A stretch of DNA of 64,000 bases from Anabaena sphaerica FACHB-251 (GCF_014696825.1 NZ_JACJQU010000004.1:186001-250000); one strand, 5' to 3'; positions 37,243-49,179 are shown, numbered from the stretch's first letter. The notes: generated by a model from the letters alone, not told the origin. A program made the numbers and translations.

Positions 37243-38265
37243 TTTTATGATCCTTAACTGTCAGTTGTCAGAGGATAGGCAATAGGGAATAGGCAATAGA
37301 CATCTGGTGAAAATTAAATATGCGTGACGTGAAACTCTTGTAGAGACGTTCCATGGGTAGGGATTCTCGGCTCTACATCTTTTACTGAAGATGTCTAATA
37401 GGCAATAGGTTATTTTCCCCAGTCTCCAATCCCCAGTCCCCTGTTCCCTGACTCTTCAACTAAAGTTACCATCCCAGAGGATATCTGACTAAATTATCAG
37501 GAAATCTTCAAAAATTATTATTTTTCTTGTCCATAAAGGTGATACTATATATATTGGCTATTTATATCCTGTGAAAATTGGCAAGCAACTTTACCGCCGA
37601 AATTACTAAGGCTAATTGTTCTAAATAACACCTTGGCACAAACAGGCTATGATCATAGTAGTCCTGGTGTTTCCACAAAATCCAAATATTCCCTCTTCAC
37701 TGATAGCGCAGCGTGGACTGGGATCTTGGCTGCTATTTTTGCGAATTCAGTGAGTTCTAGTTAGCAACCAGAAAGGTGGTAATGGACAACCAGCGAAAAT
37801 ATACACAACAGATATAGTTTAGGGATCGTCAAATGGGTATAATAAAAATATAGTGTAATACGCTGTATTTGTTGACGCAATAGGAGAATTGCAGCTTTCG
37901 AGACAGGGGAGTGTTTAGTTGAAATGGAATTTCAGGCACAGCAAAGCAGGTTATCCTGATGAATACCCTTTATCTGGCTAAAAGGGGATTGAAAAATACT
38001 TAGCTTCATCATCTAAATAAACATAATGTCAGGGAAAGCAGATTGTCCAGATAAAGGTACTTTTTATAAAAGTGCAGTGCATAAACACTTAAAAAAATAA
38101 CGCGGATATTTTAACACGGGTGAGCAAAAAAGTAAACCTGAAGTTAAAATTTTTTTTCCCTAAATTTTCGTGATTATGTATTTTTCGACCGCTAAATTTA
38201 GATTTTTTTCTTTGCAGTAGCAACAGTGGCAAAATTAGTAACTCCATAATTTCAGGAATTAGAAT
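37243..38265. other. Long intergenic region upstream of glutamate synthase
   Basis: About 1 kb between divergent genes. It starts with AATAGGC-type repeats and a MITE-like element (37297-37397). A TATAAT lies at 37838-37843, and GTA-N8-TAT at 37855-37868 comes one base short of an NtcA site. An AGGA ribosome-binding site sits at 38253-38256. No gene is seen. Confidence 0.5.
37297..37397. mobile_element. MITE-like element, copy 1 (TA-flanked)
   Basis: 101 bases running from TAGACATCTGG to AGATGTCTA. The first 55 bases (ATTAAATATGCGTG, TTGTAGAGACGTTCC) match the element at 59879. Terminal inverted repeats begin with GAC inside TA on both sides, consistent with an IS630/Tc1-mariner-type target. 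Confidence 0.7.
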
Positions 38266-41200
38266 ATGAATCATCAATCATTGAATCAGGGGCAAAACAT
38301 CACAATGTCAGATATGGAAATTACGGAAACTTATCAAGGACAAAGATGGTTAGTCGAAGAGAGAGACGCTTGTGGTGTAGGGTTTATCGCCCATCGCCAA
38401 AATCTTGCCAACCATGAAATTTTGGCAAAGGCTTTAACTGCTCTTACGTGCTTAGAACACAGAGGAGGTTGCAGCGCAGACCAAGACTCTGGAGATGGTG
38501 CAGGGATTTTGACAGCGATTCCTTGGGATTTGTTTCAACAAGAAGGTATTAATGTTTCAGGTCCTGGCAACATGGCCGTAGGAATGATATTCTTACCCCA
38601 AAACCAAGAATCAGCCAAAAAAGCAAAAGCCGTATTTGAGCAAGTGGCGGCTGAGGAAAAATTGACTGTACTGGGCTGGCGAGTAGTCCCCGTGCGTGCA
38701 GAAGTATTAGGGGTGCAAGCCAGAGAAAACCAACCCCAAATAGAACAAGTTTTTCTAACTGCGGCCGATAAAAGCGGTGATGAATTAGAACGAGAATTGT
38801 ATATTACCCGTCGTCGCATTGTTAAAGCTGCGAAAAATATTTCTGAAGAATTTTATGTCTGCTCCCTATCGAGCCGCACAATTGTTTATAAAGGCATGGT
38901 GCGTTCGGCGGTGCTGGGAGAATTTTACCAGGATTTAAAAAATCCCGCTTTCAAATGTGCTTTTGCTGTTTATCATCGCCGCTTTAGCACCAATACGATG
39001 CCTAAATGGCCTTTAGCTCAACCAATGCGGTTACTGGGTCACAATGGGGAAATTAATACCCTGTTGGGTAACATTAACTGGATGATGGCGCGAGAAGCCA
39101 CCTTGGATCATCCAATCTGGAATGGTCGCGCTGATGAATTTAAGCCACTGGTAAATATTGACAGTAGCGACTCAGCGACCCTTGATAATGTGCTAGAGTT
39201 ACTGGTAAGTTCAGGACGTAGCCCCTTGGAAGCCTTAATGATGATGGTTCCAGAGGCATACAAAAATCAACCTTCTTTGCAGAATTATCCTGAGATTGTT
39301 GATTTCTATGAATATTACAGCGGTTTGCAAGAAGCCTGGGACGGTCCGGCGCTGTTGGTATTTAGTGATGGCAAAAGAGTTGGTGCAACTTTAGACCGCA
39401 ACGGCTTAAGACCGGCTCGGTATGTGATTACCAAAGATGACTATATTGTAGTTGCTTCCGAAGCGGGTGTAATAGAATTCCCCGAAGCCGACATTGTGGA
39501 AAAAGGCAGACTAGGCCCAGGACAAATGATTGCTGTGGATTTAAGCAGCAATGAGATTTTGAAGAACTGGGAAATTAAACAACGTATTGCTAAGTTACAT
39601 CCCTATGGCGATTGGTTGCAACAGTACCGCCAAGAACTGAAACAGTTAGTAAAATCCACAGATGTCAACGGTAATGGCAATGGTAACGGTCATCATATAA
39701 CTGACAACGGACAACTGACGGTTGCAAAACCAGATAAACAAACTTTACTTCAACAACAGATTGCCTTTGGCTACACCACAGAAGATGTAGAAATGGTGAT
39801 TCAGCCGATGGCTAACGCTGGTGCAGAACCGACTTTCTGTATGGGTGATGATATTCCTTTAGCGGTGTTATCAGAAAAACCCCACTTACTTTATGACTAT
39901 TTCAAACAACGGTTTGCTCAGGTGACAAACCCACCGATTGACCCTTTACGGGAAAAGTTGGTAATGTCCTTAACGGTAGAACTGGGTGAAAGAGGTAATT
40001 TATTAGACCCGAAACCAGAACACGCCCGCAGACTGAAGCTAGATTCGCCAGTGTTGACCGATTCTGAGTTAGAAGCAATTAAGCTGTCAGGTTTTGCTAC
40101 TGCTGAGTTATCAACTTTGTTTTCTATTGCTGCTGGTCCTAATGGGTTGAAAGCAGCAGTGGAATCTTTACAAAGACAAGCAGCGGAATCGGTGCGGGCT
40201 GGTGCGAAAATTTTAATCTTGAGTGATAAGATTTCCCCAACCGAGCAAGGTGGCGACACGGGAGTAAGTGCAGAATTTACCTATATTCCACCTTTGTTGG
40301 CTGTAGGCGCTGTTCACTATCACTTGATCCGCGAAGGTGTGCGGATGAAAACTTCTTTGGTTGTGCATACCGCCCAATGTTGGAGTACCCATCATTTTGC
40401 TTGTTTGTTGGGCTATGGTGCGGGTGCGATTTGTCCATATATGGCTTTGGATACTGTGCGGGATTGGTGGGCTGATCCGAAAACGCAACAGTTTATGGAA
40501 AGGGGTAAAATCAATACTCTGACTCTGGAACAGGCGATCGCTAATTATCGCCAAGCTGTAGAATCAGGTTTGTTGAAAATCCTGTCCAAAATGGGAATTT
40601 CGCTGCTTTCTAGCTATCAAGCGGCGCAAATCTTTGAAGCTATCGGCATTGGTGGCGATTTGTTGGCTTTGGGTTTTCGAGGCACAACTTCCCGTATTGG
40701 TGGACTGAGTTGTGCTGAACTGGCTCAAGAAGTGCTTTCTTTCCATAGTAAGGCTTTCCCAGAACTGACAGCGAAGAAGTTAGAAAATCTGGGGTTTGTT
40801 CAGTACCGTCCCGGTGGTGAATATCACAGCAATAGCCCAGAACTGGTTAAGGCGCTGCATAAGGCTGTGGATGGTAAGCAATATGACCATTATGAAGTTT
40901 ATAAACAGCACTTGCAAGGTAGACCTGCGACGGCTTTGCGCGATTTGTTGGATTTTGTAAGCGATCGCCCATCTATCCCCATCGAAGAAGTAGAGTCAAT
41001 CAGCGAGATTGCTAAACGCTTCTGTACTGGCGGGATGTCTTTAGGTGCATTGTCAAGGGAGGCACATGAAACTTTAGCGATCGCCATGAATCGCATTGGT
41101 GGTAAATCTAATTCTGGTGAAGGTGGAGAAGATCCGGTTCGTTACAATATATTAAATGATGTTGACGAAAATGGACATTCACCCACTCTGCCACATTTGA

Positions 41201-42972
41201 ATGGGTTGAGAAATGGTGATACCGCTTCTAGCGCCATCAAACAAGTGGCTTCCGGTCGTTTTGGTGTCACACCTGGATACCTAGCCAGTGCTAAACAAAT
41301 TGAAATCAAAATCGCTCAAGGTGCAAAACCGGGTGAAGGTGGACAGTTACCGGGTCCAAAGGTTAGCCCTTATATTGCCATGTTGCGCCGTTCTAAACCC
41401 GGTGTAACTTTGATTTCTCCCCCTCCCCACCATGATATTTACTCGATTGAAGATTTGGCGCAGTTGATTTTTGACCTGCATCAAATTAACCCGAAAGCAC
41501 AGGTTTCTGTGAAACTGGTTGCAGAAATCGGTATTGGTACGATTGCGGCTGGTGTAGCTAAAGCTAATGCTGATATTATCCAAATTTCTGGTCATGATGG
41601 CGGTACTGGTGCATCTCCTTTGAGTTCTATTAAACACGCTGGTAGTCCGTGGGAACTCGGATTGAGTGAAGTGCATCGGGTGTTGATGGATAATGGATTG
41701 CGCGATCGCGTAACTTTAAGGGTCGATGGTGGTCTCAAGAGTGGCTGGGATATCCTAATTGCAGCATTAATGGGCGCTGAGGAGTTTGGTTTCGGTTCTA
41801 TTGCCATGATTGCTGAAGGTTGTATTATGGCGCGGGTGTGTCATTTAAATACCTGTCCCAAGGGTGTGGCCACTCAGAAGGAAGAATTGCGGCTCAGGTT
41901 CACTGGTATACCAGACCATGTGGTTAATTTCTTCTATTTTGTGGCTGAAGAAGTCCGTAGTCTATTAGCTAAACTCGGTTATCGTTCCTTAACAGAATTG
42001 ACTGGTAGGGCGGATTTGTTAACTGTGCGTTCTGATAGTAAGCTACTTAAAACTCAGTCCATTAACTTGGACTGCTTAACTAAGCTACCAGATGCCAAAC
42101 AAGAACGTAGCTGGTTGTTACATGAAGAAGTCCACAGCAATGGATCTGTTTTAGATGACCAGATTTTAGCTGATGTGGATATTCAAGAGACGATCAAAAA
42201 TCAATCCACTGTCACCAAGACTTATGCTGTTGTCAATACTGATAGAACGGTGGGATCAAGGTTAGCGGGGGCTATAGCATCTCAATACGGTGATAGCGGT
42301 TTTGAAGGGCAAATTAACCTGAACTTCCAAGGTAGTGTAGGGCAAAGCTTTGGCGCGTTTAACCTGCCTGGGTTAACTCTGACTTTGACAGGGGAAGCTA
42401 ACGACTATGTAGGTAAGGGGATGCACGGTGGAGAGATTATCATTAAACCCCCATCTGATGCTCAATACGAACCATCACAAAATGTGATTGTTGGCAATAC
42501 CTGTCTTTATGGTGCGACTGGTGGTGTGTTATTTGCCAACGGTTTAGCCGGAGAACGCTTTGCTGTACGTAATTCTAAAGGTACGGCGGTAATTGAAGGG
42601 GCTGGGGATCACTGCTGCGAGTATATGACTGGTGGTGTGGTTGTGGTTTTGGGTAAAGTCGGCCGTAACGTAGGTGCGGGTATGACTGGGGGACTGAGTT
42701 ACTTCTTAGATGAAGATGGTGCTTTCCCTGAGTTAGTGAATAAGGCTATTGTCAAAATTCAGCGGGTGGTGACGGAAGCAGGTGCTAAACAACTGCATGA
42801 GTTAATTCAAGCCCATAGCGATCGCACAGGTTCACCGAAAGCACAGCTAATTTTACAAAATTGGGCAGAATATCTACCCAAATTCTGGCAAGTTGTGCCA
42901 CCTTCAGAAGCTGATAGTCCAGAAGCTAATGCTGAATCTGAGACAGCAAGTAAACAGTTAAGTTCTGTTTAG
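38266..42972 (+). CDS. Ferredoxin-dependent glutamate synthase
   Basis: 1568 residues. Class II glutaminase domain with the processed nucleophile Cys36 (DACGVGF), central domain, FMN/3Fe-4S synthase domain ([42 protein letters not shown] cluster cysteines) and C-terminal beta-helix domain ([23 protein letters not shown]). It makes two glutamate from glutamine and 2-oxoglutarate, using photosynthetic ferredoxin; no gltD partner lies nearby. A GNGNGNG insert near residue 467 is low-complexity. The start at 38266 has an AGGA site; Met14 is an alternative. Gene name is gltS or glsF by convention. Confidence 0.96.
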   Translation: MNHQSLNQGQNITMSDMEITETYQGQRWLVEERDACGVGFIAHRQNLANHEILAKALTALTCLEHRGGCSADQDSGDGAGILTAIPWDLFQQEGINVSGPGNMAVGMIFLPQNQESAKKAKAVFEQVAAEEKLTVLGWRVVPVRAEVLGVQARENQPQIEQVFLTAADKSGDELERELYITRRRIVKAAKNISEEFYVCSLSSRTIVYKGMVRSAVLGEFYQDLKNPAFKCAFAVYHRRFSTNTMPKWPLAQPMRLLGHNGEINTLLGNINWMMAREATLDHPIWNGRADEFKPLVNIDSSDSATLDNVLELLVSSGRSPLEALMMMVPEAYKNQPSLQNYPEIVDFYEYYSGLQEAWDGPALLVFSDGKRVGATLDRNGLRPARYVITKDDYIVVASEAGVIEFPEADIVEKGRLGPGQMIAVDLSSNEILKNWEIKQRIAKLHPYGDWLQQYRQELKQLVKSTDVNGNGNGNGHHITDNGQLTVAKPDKQTLLQQQIAFGYTTEDVEMVIQPMANAGAEPTFCMGDDIPLAVLSEKPHLLYDYFKQRFAQVTNPPIDPLREKLVMSLTVELGERGNLLDPKPEHARRLKLDSPVLTDSELEAIKLSGFATAELSTLFSIAAGPNGLKAAVESLQRQAAESVRAGAKILILSDKISPTEQGGDTGVSAEFTYIPPLLAVGAVHYHLIREGVRMKTSLVVHTAQCWSTHHFACLLGYGAGAICPYMALDTVRDWWADPKTQQFMERGKINTLTLEQAIANYRQAVESGLLKILSKMGISLLSSYQAAQIFEAIGIGGDLLALGFRGTTSRIGGLSCAELAQEVLSFHSKAFPELTAKKLENLGFVQYRPGGEYHSNSPELVKALHKAVDGKQYDHYEVYKQHLQGRPATALRDLLDFVSDRPSIPIEEVESISEIAKRFCTGGMSLGALSREAHETLAIAMNRIGGKSNSGEGGEDPVRYNILNDVDENGHSPTLPHLNGLRNGDTASSAIKQVASGRFGVTPGYLASAKQIEIKIAQGAKPGEGGQLPGPKVSPYIAMLRRSKPGVTLISPPPHHDIYSIEDLAQLIFDLHQINPKAQVSVKLVAEIGIGTIAAGVAKANADIIQISGHDGGTGASPLSSIKHAGSPWELGLSEVHRVLMDNGLRDRVTLRVDGGLKSGWDILIAALMGAEEFGFGSIAMIAEGCIMARVCHLNTCPKGVATQKEELRLRFTGIPDHVVNFFYFVAEEVRSLLAKLGYRSLTELTGRADLLTVRSDSKLLKTQSINLDCLTKLPDAKQERSWLLHEEVHSNGSVLDDQILADVDIQETIKNQSTVTKTYAVVNTDRTVGSRLAGAIASQYGDSGFEGQINLNFQGSVGQSFGAFNLPGLTLTLTGEANDYVGKGMHGGEIIIKPPSDAQYEPSQNVIVGNTCLYGATGGVLFANGLAGERFAVRNSKGTAVIEGAGDHCCEYMTGGVVVVLGKVGRNVGAGMTGGLSYFLDEDGAFPELVNKAIVKIQRVVTEAGAKQLHELIQAHSDRTGSPKAQLILQNWAEYLPKFWQVVPPSEADSPEANAESETASKQLSSV

Positions 42973-43086
42973 TTAGGTGACAGGTGACAGGTGACAGTGA
43001 AGAAGACAAGGAGCAGGGAGCAGGAAGCAAGGGGGAAAGCTTTTCTCCTCTCCTGCACCCCGCCCCCTGCTTCTTCAGCCTCCTGA

Positions 43087-43995
43087 CTATTTCTTCTTAG
43101 CAACCAACTGTTGTTGTTTGTCTTGCATTTCTAACATTTCTGGGATAGTGACAAACTTATAGCCTTGCTTACGGAATTTACTGATAACTTCTGGTAAGGC
43201 TTTGACCGTGTGAGTGCGATCGCCACCCCCATCGTGCATTAATACAATACCACCAGGTTTTGCTGCCTTGAATATATTGTTGATTAATCTAGGTACACCA
43301 GGACGAGAATAGTCTATTGAGTCAGAAGACCACATAATAATTGCATACTTATTACTTCTTGCGTAAGCTGCTACCCCATTAGTCATATTGCCACCTGGTG
43401 GGCGAAACAAACCGGTTTTTACACCTGTAGTCTTAAAAATAATATCTGTAGTATTGGCAACTTCATAGGCTGCCGTTTGCGGGTTCATGTGATGATACCA
43501 ATGATGCCAGGTATGATTAGCAATAGAATGACCTTCAGCAACTATTCGTCTGCTTAAATCAGGGTAATTTTTTACATTTTGCCCAAGGACAAAAAATGTG
43601 CCTTTAATATTATTTTTTTTGAGGATATCCAGCACTTGGGCTGTACTTTTCGGCCAAGGACCATCATCAAAGGTGAGTGCAATCACTTTCTGATCTGGAG
43701 GAAGTGTAGCCGCCTTAATTGTTACCCCTTGAAAACTTGATGGCACATCAGCAGCAATACCTTTTGCTTGTGCTTCCCGCTGCCAAGTAGTGAGCATTGT
43801 TGCCTTCAATTGCTCAATACGCTCCTGAGTTCCTATGTTAGTTACAATATCATTTATACTGATATTCTGGCTATTTTGAGCTTCAGAGGCATTTGGCTTG
43901 ACAAGCATCATCAAACCAATGCCCACAGTACCAGTTAAGCAAAGCAATACAATTAATATTCCCTGCGGCCAAAAAAATGACTTCTTATTTTCCAC
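43087..43995 (-). CDS. Membrane-anchored polysaccharide deacetylase (NodB domain, CE4)
   Basis: 302 residues. One N-terminal membrane helix (about 11-31), a short stalk, then a NodB domain with the metal triad Asp111, His161, His165 (TFDDGPWP, NHTWHH), RPPGGN and the LMHDGGG motif. Likely removes N-acetyl groups from peptidoglycan or another envelope glycan. It is followed upstream by a decayed glycosyltransferase and the membrane glycosyltransferase cluster. Confidence 0.93.
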   Translation of the reverse strand: MENKKSFFWPQGILIVLLCLTGTVGIGLMMLVKPNASEAQNSQNISINDIVTNIGTQERIEQLKATMLTTWQREAQAKGIAADVPSSFQGVTIKAATLPPDQKVIALTFDDGPWPKSTAQVLDILKKNNIKGTFFVLGQNVKNYPDLSRRIVAEGHSIANHTWHHWYHHMNPQTAAYEVANTTDIIFKTTGVKTGLFRPPGGNMTNGVAAYARSNKYAIIMWSSDSIDYSRPGVPRLINNIFKAAKPGGIVLMHDGGGDRTHTVKALPEVISKFRKQGYKFVTIPEMLEMQDKQQQLVAKKK

Positions 43996-44640
43996 TGCAT
44001 AGCTCCTTCAAGGGTTGAACCATCGGTCAGGTTTCTGACGGTAGGTTATAACACATTTTGTCCAGATATTAGATATTCAATTATTTACTGGTAATTATCA
44101 AAAGCGTGATACAAAGTTACAGAAATTCCGAAATTTAGCACCATAATTTATACTTATTGTCCCAAAAGTTTAGCATTTACCATTCAATTACCTTCTTAAG
44201 TATGAAATCTGTGACTTTTGTACTTTTGTCAACATCGTCGGATAATGAATCAATGATTATTCCACATAACCACACTTTAGGAATAGAGTATCTACGCCAA
44301 AATAACGGCACAAACTATCAGTAACATTACTGGAGATGTATATTTTAGTGCTTAAGTTCCTTCCTTCTTTTTAAAGAAAAATTTAATTTTTAACTGCATT
44401 TTGTTGTTTTTATAAGTCTATGAAATAGATAGACAGAAAACAACTGATCATAGTTTCCCATGATCGAGGCTGAGTTAATTGTTAAGATAGATACTCTTCA
44501 AGAATGCTGGAAAAATGAAATTATTAATAAAGAATTAGGAAATAATCATTATGTGTATCAGTAAAAAGGTCAGGAGTCACAATACTTGTAATTAGGCCAA
44601 AGTAATTGAGTCCAAATCAAGTACCCTAGTAATACGGAAA
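43996..44640. other. Intergenic region without recognisable genes
   Basis: AT-rich sequence upstream of the deacetylase gene. It contains many short direct repeats but no open frame of note, no clear hairpin and no match to a mobile element that I can see. Confidence 0.45.
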
Positions 44641-44689
44641 ATATATAACCAACTCATGTTTTACAATACCCCAGGAGCAGCAATGCTGA

Positions 44690-45045
44690 GGTTAACTCTT
44701 GTAAGTCAATATTTATGACAATAATGCTTTTATCTTGGACAAAGTTTAAACCTGCGGTGACTGCGACTTGATGACCACAATTTCCAGCTAGACTCAGGTA
44801 ACGCACTCGATTATTATGATTGGGGAGCGGATCATACTCAAAGAGCGATGCCTGCGGCTTACCCTTTGGGGGAAGCAAGCTACGCGGAGCGTCTCGAAGA
44901 GAGCCAAGCTATCGCGGCTACCATCATCAATTAAAATCAGTTCAGCTTCACCGTCTAACTATGCCATCACACGAGTGAGACGGTGGTACATTTCTGTAAT
45001 GTTTTTTTTGCTGTCAATTGGGATAACAAGTAAGTAGATGGGCTA
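44690..45045 (-). pseudogene. Decayed GT2 glycosyltransferase (polyprenyl-phosphate mannosyltransferase type)
   Basis: On the minus strand, 45045-44920 encodes PIYLLVIPIDSKKNITEMYH, then LTRVMA, a TAG stop, and LDGEAELILIDDGSRDSL, the start of a GT2 fold with its DDGSRD motif. A GC-rich interspersed repeat then interrupts the frame (44920-44855). After it, NRVRYLSLAGNCGHQVAVTA and GLNFVQDKSIIVINIDLQ continue the domain with a damaged DxD region. The gene stops shortly after at about 44690. The closest functional type is DPM1/RfbF-like enzymes that load mannose or glucose on polyprenyl phosphate, the donor for the neighbouring membrane transferases. Confidence 0.82.
44855..44925. repeat. GC-rich interspersed repeat inside the GT2 pseudogene
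   Basis: The words GCCTGCGGC, GGGGGAAGCAAGC, ACGCGGAGCG and TCTCGAAGAGAG form a compact GC-rich block matching the class seen at 6346-6480. It splits the glycosyltransferase fragment. Confidence 0.65.
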
Positions 45046-45145
45046 ATTCACAGTTATTATTGATCGAGTGTAAATTCTTGATCAGGCTTTTTTGATTTTA
45101 TGACATATATATCAATCAAATCAATATTTTAAAATTCAACTATTC

Positions 45146-47620
45146 ATGCATATTGACAAAATAATTTTTTTGGCTAGAAATATGAACCATAATAGACATT
45201 ATCAATGGCAGAGAGATTATCTTATCTTATTAATAATTTGGTTACTGGGATTAGTTATAGATAGAACTTGGTTTTTATTAGATGACTCCATCCCTGCCCA
45301 TGATCAAAGCGCACATTTAACAGGAGCATTAAGTCATTATCACATCTTTAATAATTTTAATATCTTCTCAGGTGATTGGTGGTTATCTCTGTGGCAATTA
45401 ACCCCTAGTTATCGCGCTCCTTTTGTATATATTTGTACTGTACCTTTTTTGTTTCTATTTGGCAAGGGATACGACCAAGCAAGTTTAGTTAATTTACTTT
45501 ACTCAGCAATAATTATATTGTCTGTATATCATCTAGGAAAATATTTATTTAAAAATATAAAGATTGCTATAACTGCCAGTACATTCTGTTTGTTATTGCC
45601 TATTTTGGGAATTAACAGAACAGATTATTTATTAGACTATGGTTTAACAGCAGTTGTCATTCTCACATTTACCATTTTAACCATTTGGAAAGATAGTTAT
45701 GCTGGATTTTTATCATGGGTGTTAACTATCAGCTTGGGATTAGGAATAGGGTTAATCATGTTAGCAAAACCAACAGGATTTATTTTTATCTTAATTCCTG
45801 GTATCTGGACATTAATTACCTTGATCAAAAACCGGAAATTTATTAAACTAATTCAATCAGGTTTATCTTTAATTGTAGCTTGGTTAATTTGTGGTTCTTG
45901 GTATAGTTTAAATTGGTTAACAATTATCACTTCTGCCTTAAATGCTAACAGTGTCGGAAAAGGGGAAGGAGATCCTGCTGCTACGACTATTGCTGGATGG
46001 TTATTTTATCCGCAACTTATACCCGAAACTGTCGGTTTGCCAATATTATCTGTGAGTTTTGGCATTTTATTTGTTTATCTCATTAAACATGATTTTTCTC
46101 AAGATGCAATTAAAATCAGTTTGCAAAAGTCTGGATTAAATTGGTTATTAATTTCTCTGGTCAGCAGTTATATACTTTGCACCCTTGGTACAAATAAAGA
46201 TATTAGATTTATTCTCCCCTGCTTTCCTGTAATTAGTTTAATTTTGTCTCACTTTTTCAATCTCATAGAAAATATCAGGTTTGATAAACTAAGGTTAGCG
46301 AGTCTGGTATTAAGTATCATAGTTTTACTTAATAACCTGTTTCCTTTACCCTTAATTCAAGCATGGGGAGGAAAGCATTTACCCAATGATGACGCTAAAA
46401 AATATCCACTTTCTCAATTGATAGAGGAAATTAACCAAACAACTCCTTATTTACGCTCAACTTTAGGCATAATTCCGGTTTCGACACCGCAAATAAACGA
46501 GTTTACTTTCGACTATTTTGGTAAATTAGCAGATTTTCGCGTACATGGGAGAAAATTAACTACAAAACTAGCTGATGTCAACCAAGATTTAGACTATTTT
46601 TCCTGGTACATCACCAGAGATAATGAACCAGAACAAGCAGGAAAAAAAGGAGAAATTAAACGCAAATTAAAATATTTAGTCGAATCTTCTCCTGATTTAA
46701 AATTACAGGCTGATTGGGAATTACCGAATAATGATAAATTACGATTATATCATCGGAAAAATTCTGACGTTGTAATTAAACAATTAAGTTATAGTAATGA
46801 ACCATTTACTCTAGAAATAGTTAAGATTGCCAAGGAATTAATTAGAGAAAAAAATAACCCTGTTATTTATCAAATGACAGGTAAATGGGATGATTTACAA
46901 AATGGTTTATTACTATTAAAATGGCAAAATCCGCAAGGCTCTTGGTATCATGATCATGCCATTGCATTAGGAAATTTATACTGTGGCTTTAAATGTCATC
47001 CCCAAGGAAATTTTAGAGTAATTGAAAATATATCCACATTTGTACCTAAAACACTACCTTTAGGTAAATATCAACTATCAGCACTTTATTTAGATAGAAG
47101 AAGTGGTAAAATTACACCTTTAAATATTCAAAATATTACTGTGAATGTGATAGATAAAGGAAACATAGAAAACTCACCACCTTTAGATTTAGTTTCCCGC
47201 ATATCACAATTAGCACCGGAATTGCGAAATGGTAAGTTAGAAAATATATTTGAGCAGATAGATAATTTTAATCAATATGATCCCACGCAAGATTATTTAA
47301 AACAAATTGAATTTGCAGCTAATTATTACCTGCAATACGAACCAAATAACCTTAATTGGCGTTATACTCTAGTTTTATCACAACTTTTACAGCGCAAAGC
47401 ACCAGACTTGATTCAGAATTTAACAGAATTAACTAAATATGATGCTAAAAATCCTTACACTTGGGTTTACTTAGCGGTTGTCTATTTATATGAATTTCAA
47501 CCAAGAAAAGCTGAAGCAAATTTAGTTATAGCAGAACAAATAAAACCAGATATACCAGAATTAAAAACCTTAAAAACTGTGACAAATATCATGAAATTTC
47601 TGCCCTTAATTCATTTCTAA
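45146..47620 (+). CDS. GT39-type membrane glycosyltransferase with C-terminal repeat domain
   Basis: 824 residues. About 10-12 membrane helices (residues 25-410), then a soluble part (about 420-824). The acidic first loop (LDDSIPAHDQSAH) resembles the catalytic Asp/Glu loop of dolichyl/polyprenyl-phosphate-dependent transferases of GT39/ArnT type. The C-terminus ends in a helical, TPR-like stretch (WVYLAVVYLYEFQPRKAEAN). Met13 (45182) is an alternative start. Two bases separate it from the next gene, so they form an operon. Acceptor unknown. Confidence 0.75.
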   Translation: MHIDKIIFLARNMNHNRHYQWQRDYLILLIIWLLGLVIDRTWFLLDDSIPAHDQSAHLTGALSHYHIFNNFNIFSGDWWLSLWQLTPSYRAPFVYICTVPFLFLFGKGYDQASLVNLLYSAIIILSVYHLGKYLFKNIKIAITASTFCLLLPILGINRTDYLLDYGLTAVVILTFTILTIWKDSYAGFLSWVLTISLGLGIGLIMLAKPTGFIFILIPGIWTLITLIKNRKFIKLIQSGLSLIVAWLICGSWYSLNWLTIITSALNANSVGKGEGDPAATTIAGWLFYPQLIPETVGLPILSVSFGILFVYLIKHDFSQDAIKISLQKSGLNWLLISLVSSYILCTLGTNKDIRFILPCFPVISLILSHFFNLIENIRFDKLRLASLVLSIIVLLNNLFPLPLIQAWGGKHLPNDDAKKYPLSQLIEEINQTTPYLRSTLGIIPVSTPQINEFTFDYFGKLADFRVHGRKLTTKLADVNQDLDYFSWYITRDNEPEQAGKKGEIKRKLKYLVESSPDLKLQADWELPNNDKLRLYHRKNSDVVIKQLSYSNEPFTLEIVKIAKELIREKNNPVIYQMTGKWDDLQNGLLLLKWQNPQGSWYHDHAIALGNLYCGFKCHPQGNFRVIENISTFVPKTLPLGKYQLSALYLDRRSGKITPLNIQNITVNVIDKGNIENSPPLDLVSRISQLAPELRNGKLENIFEQIDNFNQYDPTQDYLKQIEFAANYYLQYEPNNLNWRYTLVLSQLLQRKAPDLIQNLTELTKYDAKNPYTWVYLAVVYLYEFQPRKAEANLVIAEQIKPDIPELKTLKTVTNIMKFLPLIHF

Positions 47621-47622
47621 GT

Positions 47623-49152
47623 ATGCACAATAAACAATGGTTACTAAGGTTATTGGTAGCATCTCTGTTTTTATGGCTGATAGGTTTAGGTAATTTACCT
47701 TTACGAGACTGGGATGAAGGCACTTATGCAATAGTCGCTAGAGAAATTTACCGAACTGGTAACTGGCTTTATCCTACTCTACAAGGAGAGCCATTTTTAT
47801 TAAAACCACCATTGATGCAATGGTTAATTGCCGTTTGCTATCACATAGGAGGAGTGCAGGAATTGACTACCAGATTTCCTGGAGCATTTTTAACAGCTTT
47901 AGGAGTTCCTTTACTTTACTTAATTGGGCGTTTAGTTTTTTCAGAAACTTTACCATCTTTATTATCTCCTTTGGTTTATTTAACATTATTGCCTGTGGTG
48001 CGTCATGGTAGACTGGCAATGTTAGATGGTATGAGTATTTCATTTTTTCTATTATTGTTATTTTGTGTTCTCAAAACCCGTGATGATAAAAAATATTCTG
48101 TTGGTATAGGTTTTTGTTTGGGTTTAATTACTCTAACTAAGGGAATGTTAGTGGTAGTTTTAGCAGGAATAGCAGGTTTATTTTTAATTGCTAATAAACA
48201 ATTATCTCTATTAAAAAATCCATTTTTATGGATAGGAATGCTTTTAGGAAATTTACCTGCTATTGGCTGGTATTTCGCCCAATGGCAACATTATGGTAAT
48301 ACTTTCTTAGAGGTGCATTTTCAATCCCAAGCTTTTGATAGACTAGGAAAAGCTGTTGAAGGTAATACGGGTCCTATTTGGTATTATGTACTGGAGGTAA
48401 TAAAATATGGTTTTCCCTGGTTGTTATTTCTACCTGGAGGTTTATATTTAAGTTGGAAAAACCGTCATACTGCTTGGGGTTGTTTAACTCTAATTGGCGC
48501 AATTGTTTATTTTGCCATAGTGTCTTTAATGAGTACGAAACTGCCCTGGTATGTAATGCCTATCTATCCATTTTTAGCTTTAGCAATTGGGGCTAATTTA
48601 AGTTTATTTTGGCAAAAAGGCAATTTTAAAACAAAATTTCTGATGGGATTTTTTGCATTTTTAACTACAGTGGCTTTAGGAGGTTGTGTTTATTTTAGCA
48701 TTGTTGAAAAACAGCTATTGTTAGTTTTAATGAGCATCGTTTTAGCTATAACGATGGGAATAACAACATGGTTAATTAATCAGCGTAACCGTAAATTTAT
48801 CCCTGTTTTATTTGCGGGGATGTATCTAGTTTTATTACTGTTAATGAATTCCAAATCTTGGATTTGGGAGTTAAACGAAACTTTTCCAGTTCAACCAGTT
48901 GCTGCATTAATTCGTCAACATATTCCACCGGGAACAACAATCTATACTTCTTTTGCTTATAATCGTCCTAGTTTAGATTTTTATAGTGATTGTAAAGTTA
49001 TGGCTGTACCTATTTCAGTGTTACAGGAAATGTTGTCTAATAAGTCTTATTTGTTGGTGGATAATGAGAGTTTGGATAAAATAGATTTATCTGGGAGTCA
49101 AGTTTTAGGTAATGCTGAAAATTTTACTTTGATTTTATCACAAAATAAATAA
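47623..49152 (+). CDS. ArnT-like membrane glycosyltransferase (GT39/GT83)
   Basis: 509 residues with about 11 helices. The first extracytoplasmic loop carries RDWDEGTYA (Asp29, Asp31, Glu32), the hallmark catalytic region of ArnT-family transferases, followed by LLKPPLMQWL. These enzymes move sugars from a polyprenyl-phosphate donor to lipid or protein on the outer face of the membrane. Second gene of a two-gene operon. Convergent with the PIG-V-like gene at 49180. Confidence 0.85.
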   Translation: MHNKQWLLRLLVASLFLWLIGLGNLPLRDWDEGTYAIVAREIYRTGNWLYPTLQGEPFLLKPPLMQWLIAVCYHIGGVQELTTRFPGAFLTALGVPLLYLIGRLVFSETLPSLLSPLVYLTLLPVVRHGRLAMLDGMSISFFLLLLFCVLKTRDDKKYSVGIGFCLGLITLTKGMLVVVLAGIAGLFLIANKQLSLLKNPFLWIGMLLGNLPAIGWYFAQWQHYGNTFLEVHFQSQAFDRLGKAVEGNTGPIWYYVLEVIKYGFPWLLFLPGGLYLSWKNRHTAWGCLTLIGAIVYFAIVSLMSTKLPWYVMPIYPFLALAIGANLSLFWQKGNFKTKFLMGFFAFLTTVALGGCVYFSIVEKQLLLVLMSIVLAITMGITTWLINQRNRKFIPVLFAGMYLVLLLLMNSKSWIWELNETFPVQPVAALIRQHIPPGTTIYTSFAYNRPSLDFYSDCKVMAVPISVLQEMLSNKSYLLVDNESLDKIDLSGSQVLGNAENFTLILSQNK

Positions 49153-49179
49153 GCCATAATATTTAGTTAATTTGCTCCT

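Noticed and set aside
37855-37868. Possible NtcA-binding site GTA-N8-TAT upstream of glutamate synthase
   Set aside because: The last base departs from the GTA-N8-TAC core and no -10 box is found at the expected distance, so it is noted only as weak.
38089-38277. 62-codon minus-strand frame upstream of glutamate synthase
   Set aside because: Low-complexity Lys/Leu-rich sequence overlapping the start of the real gene on the other strand.
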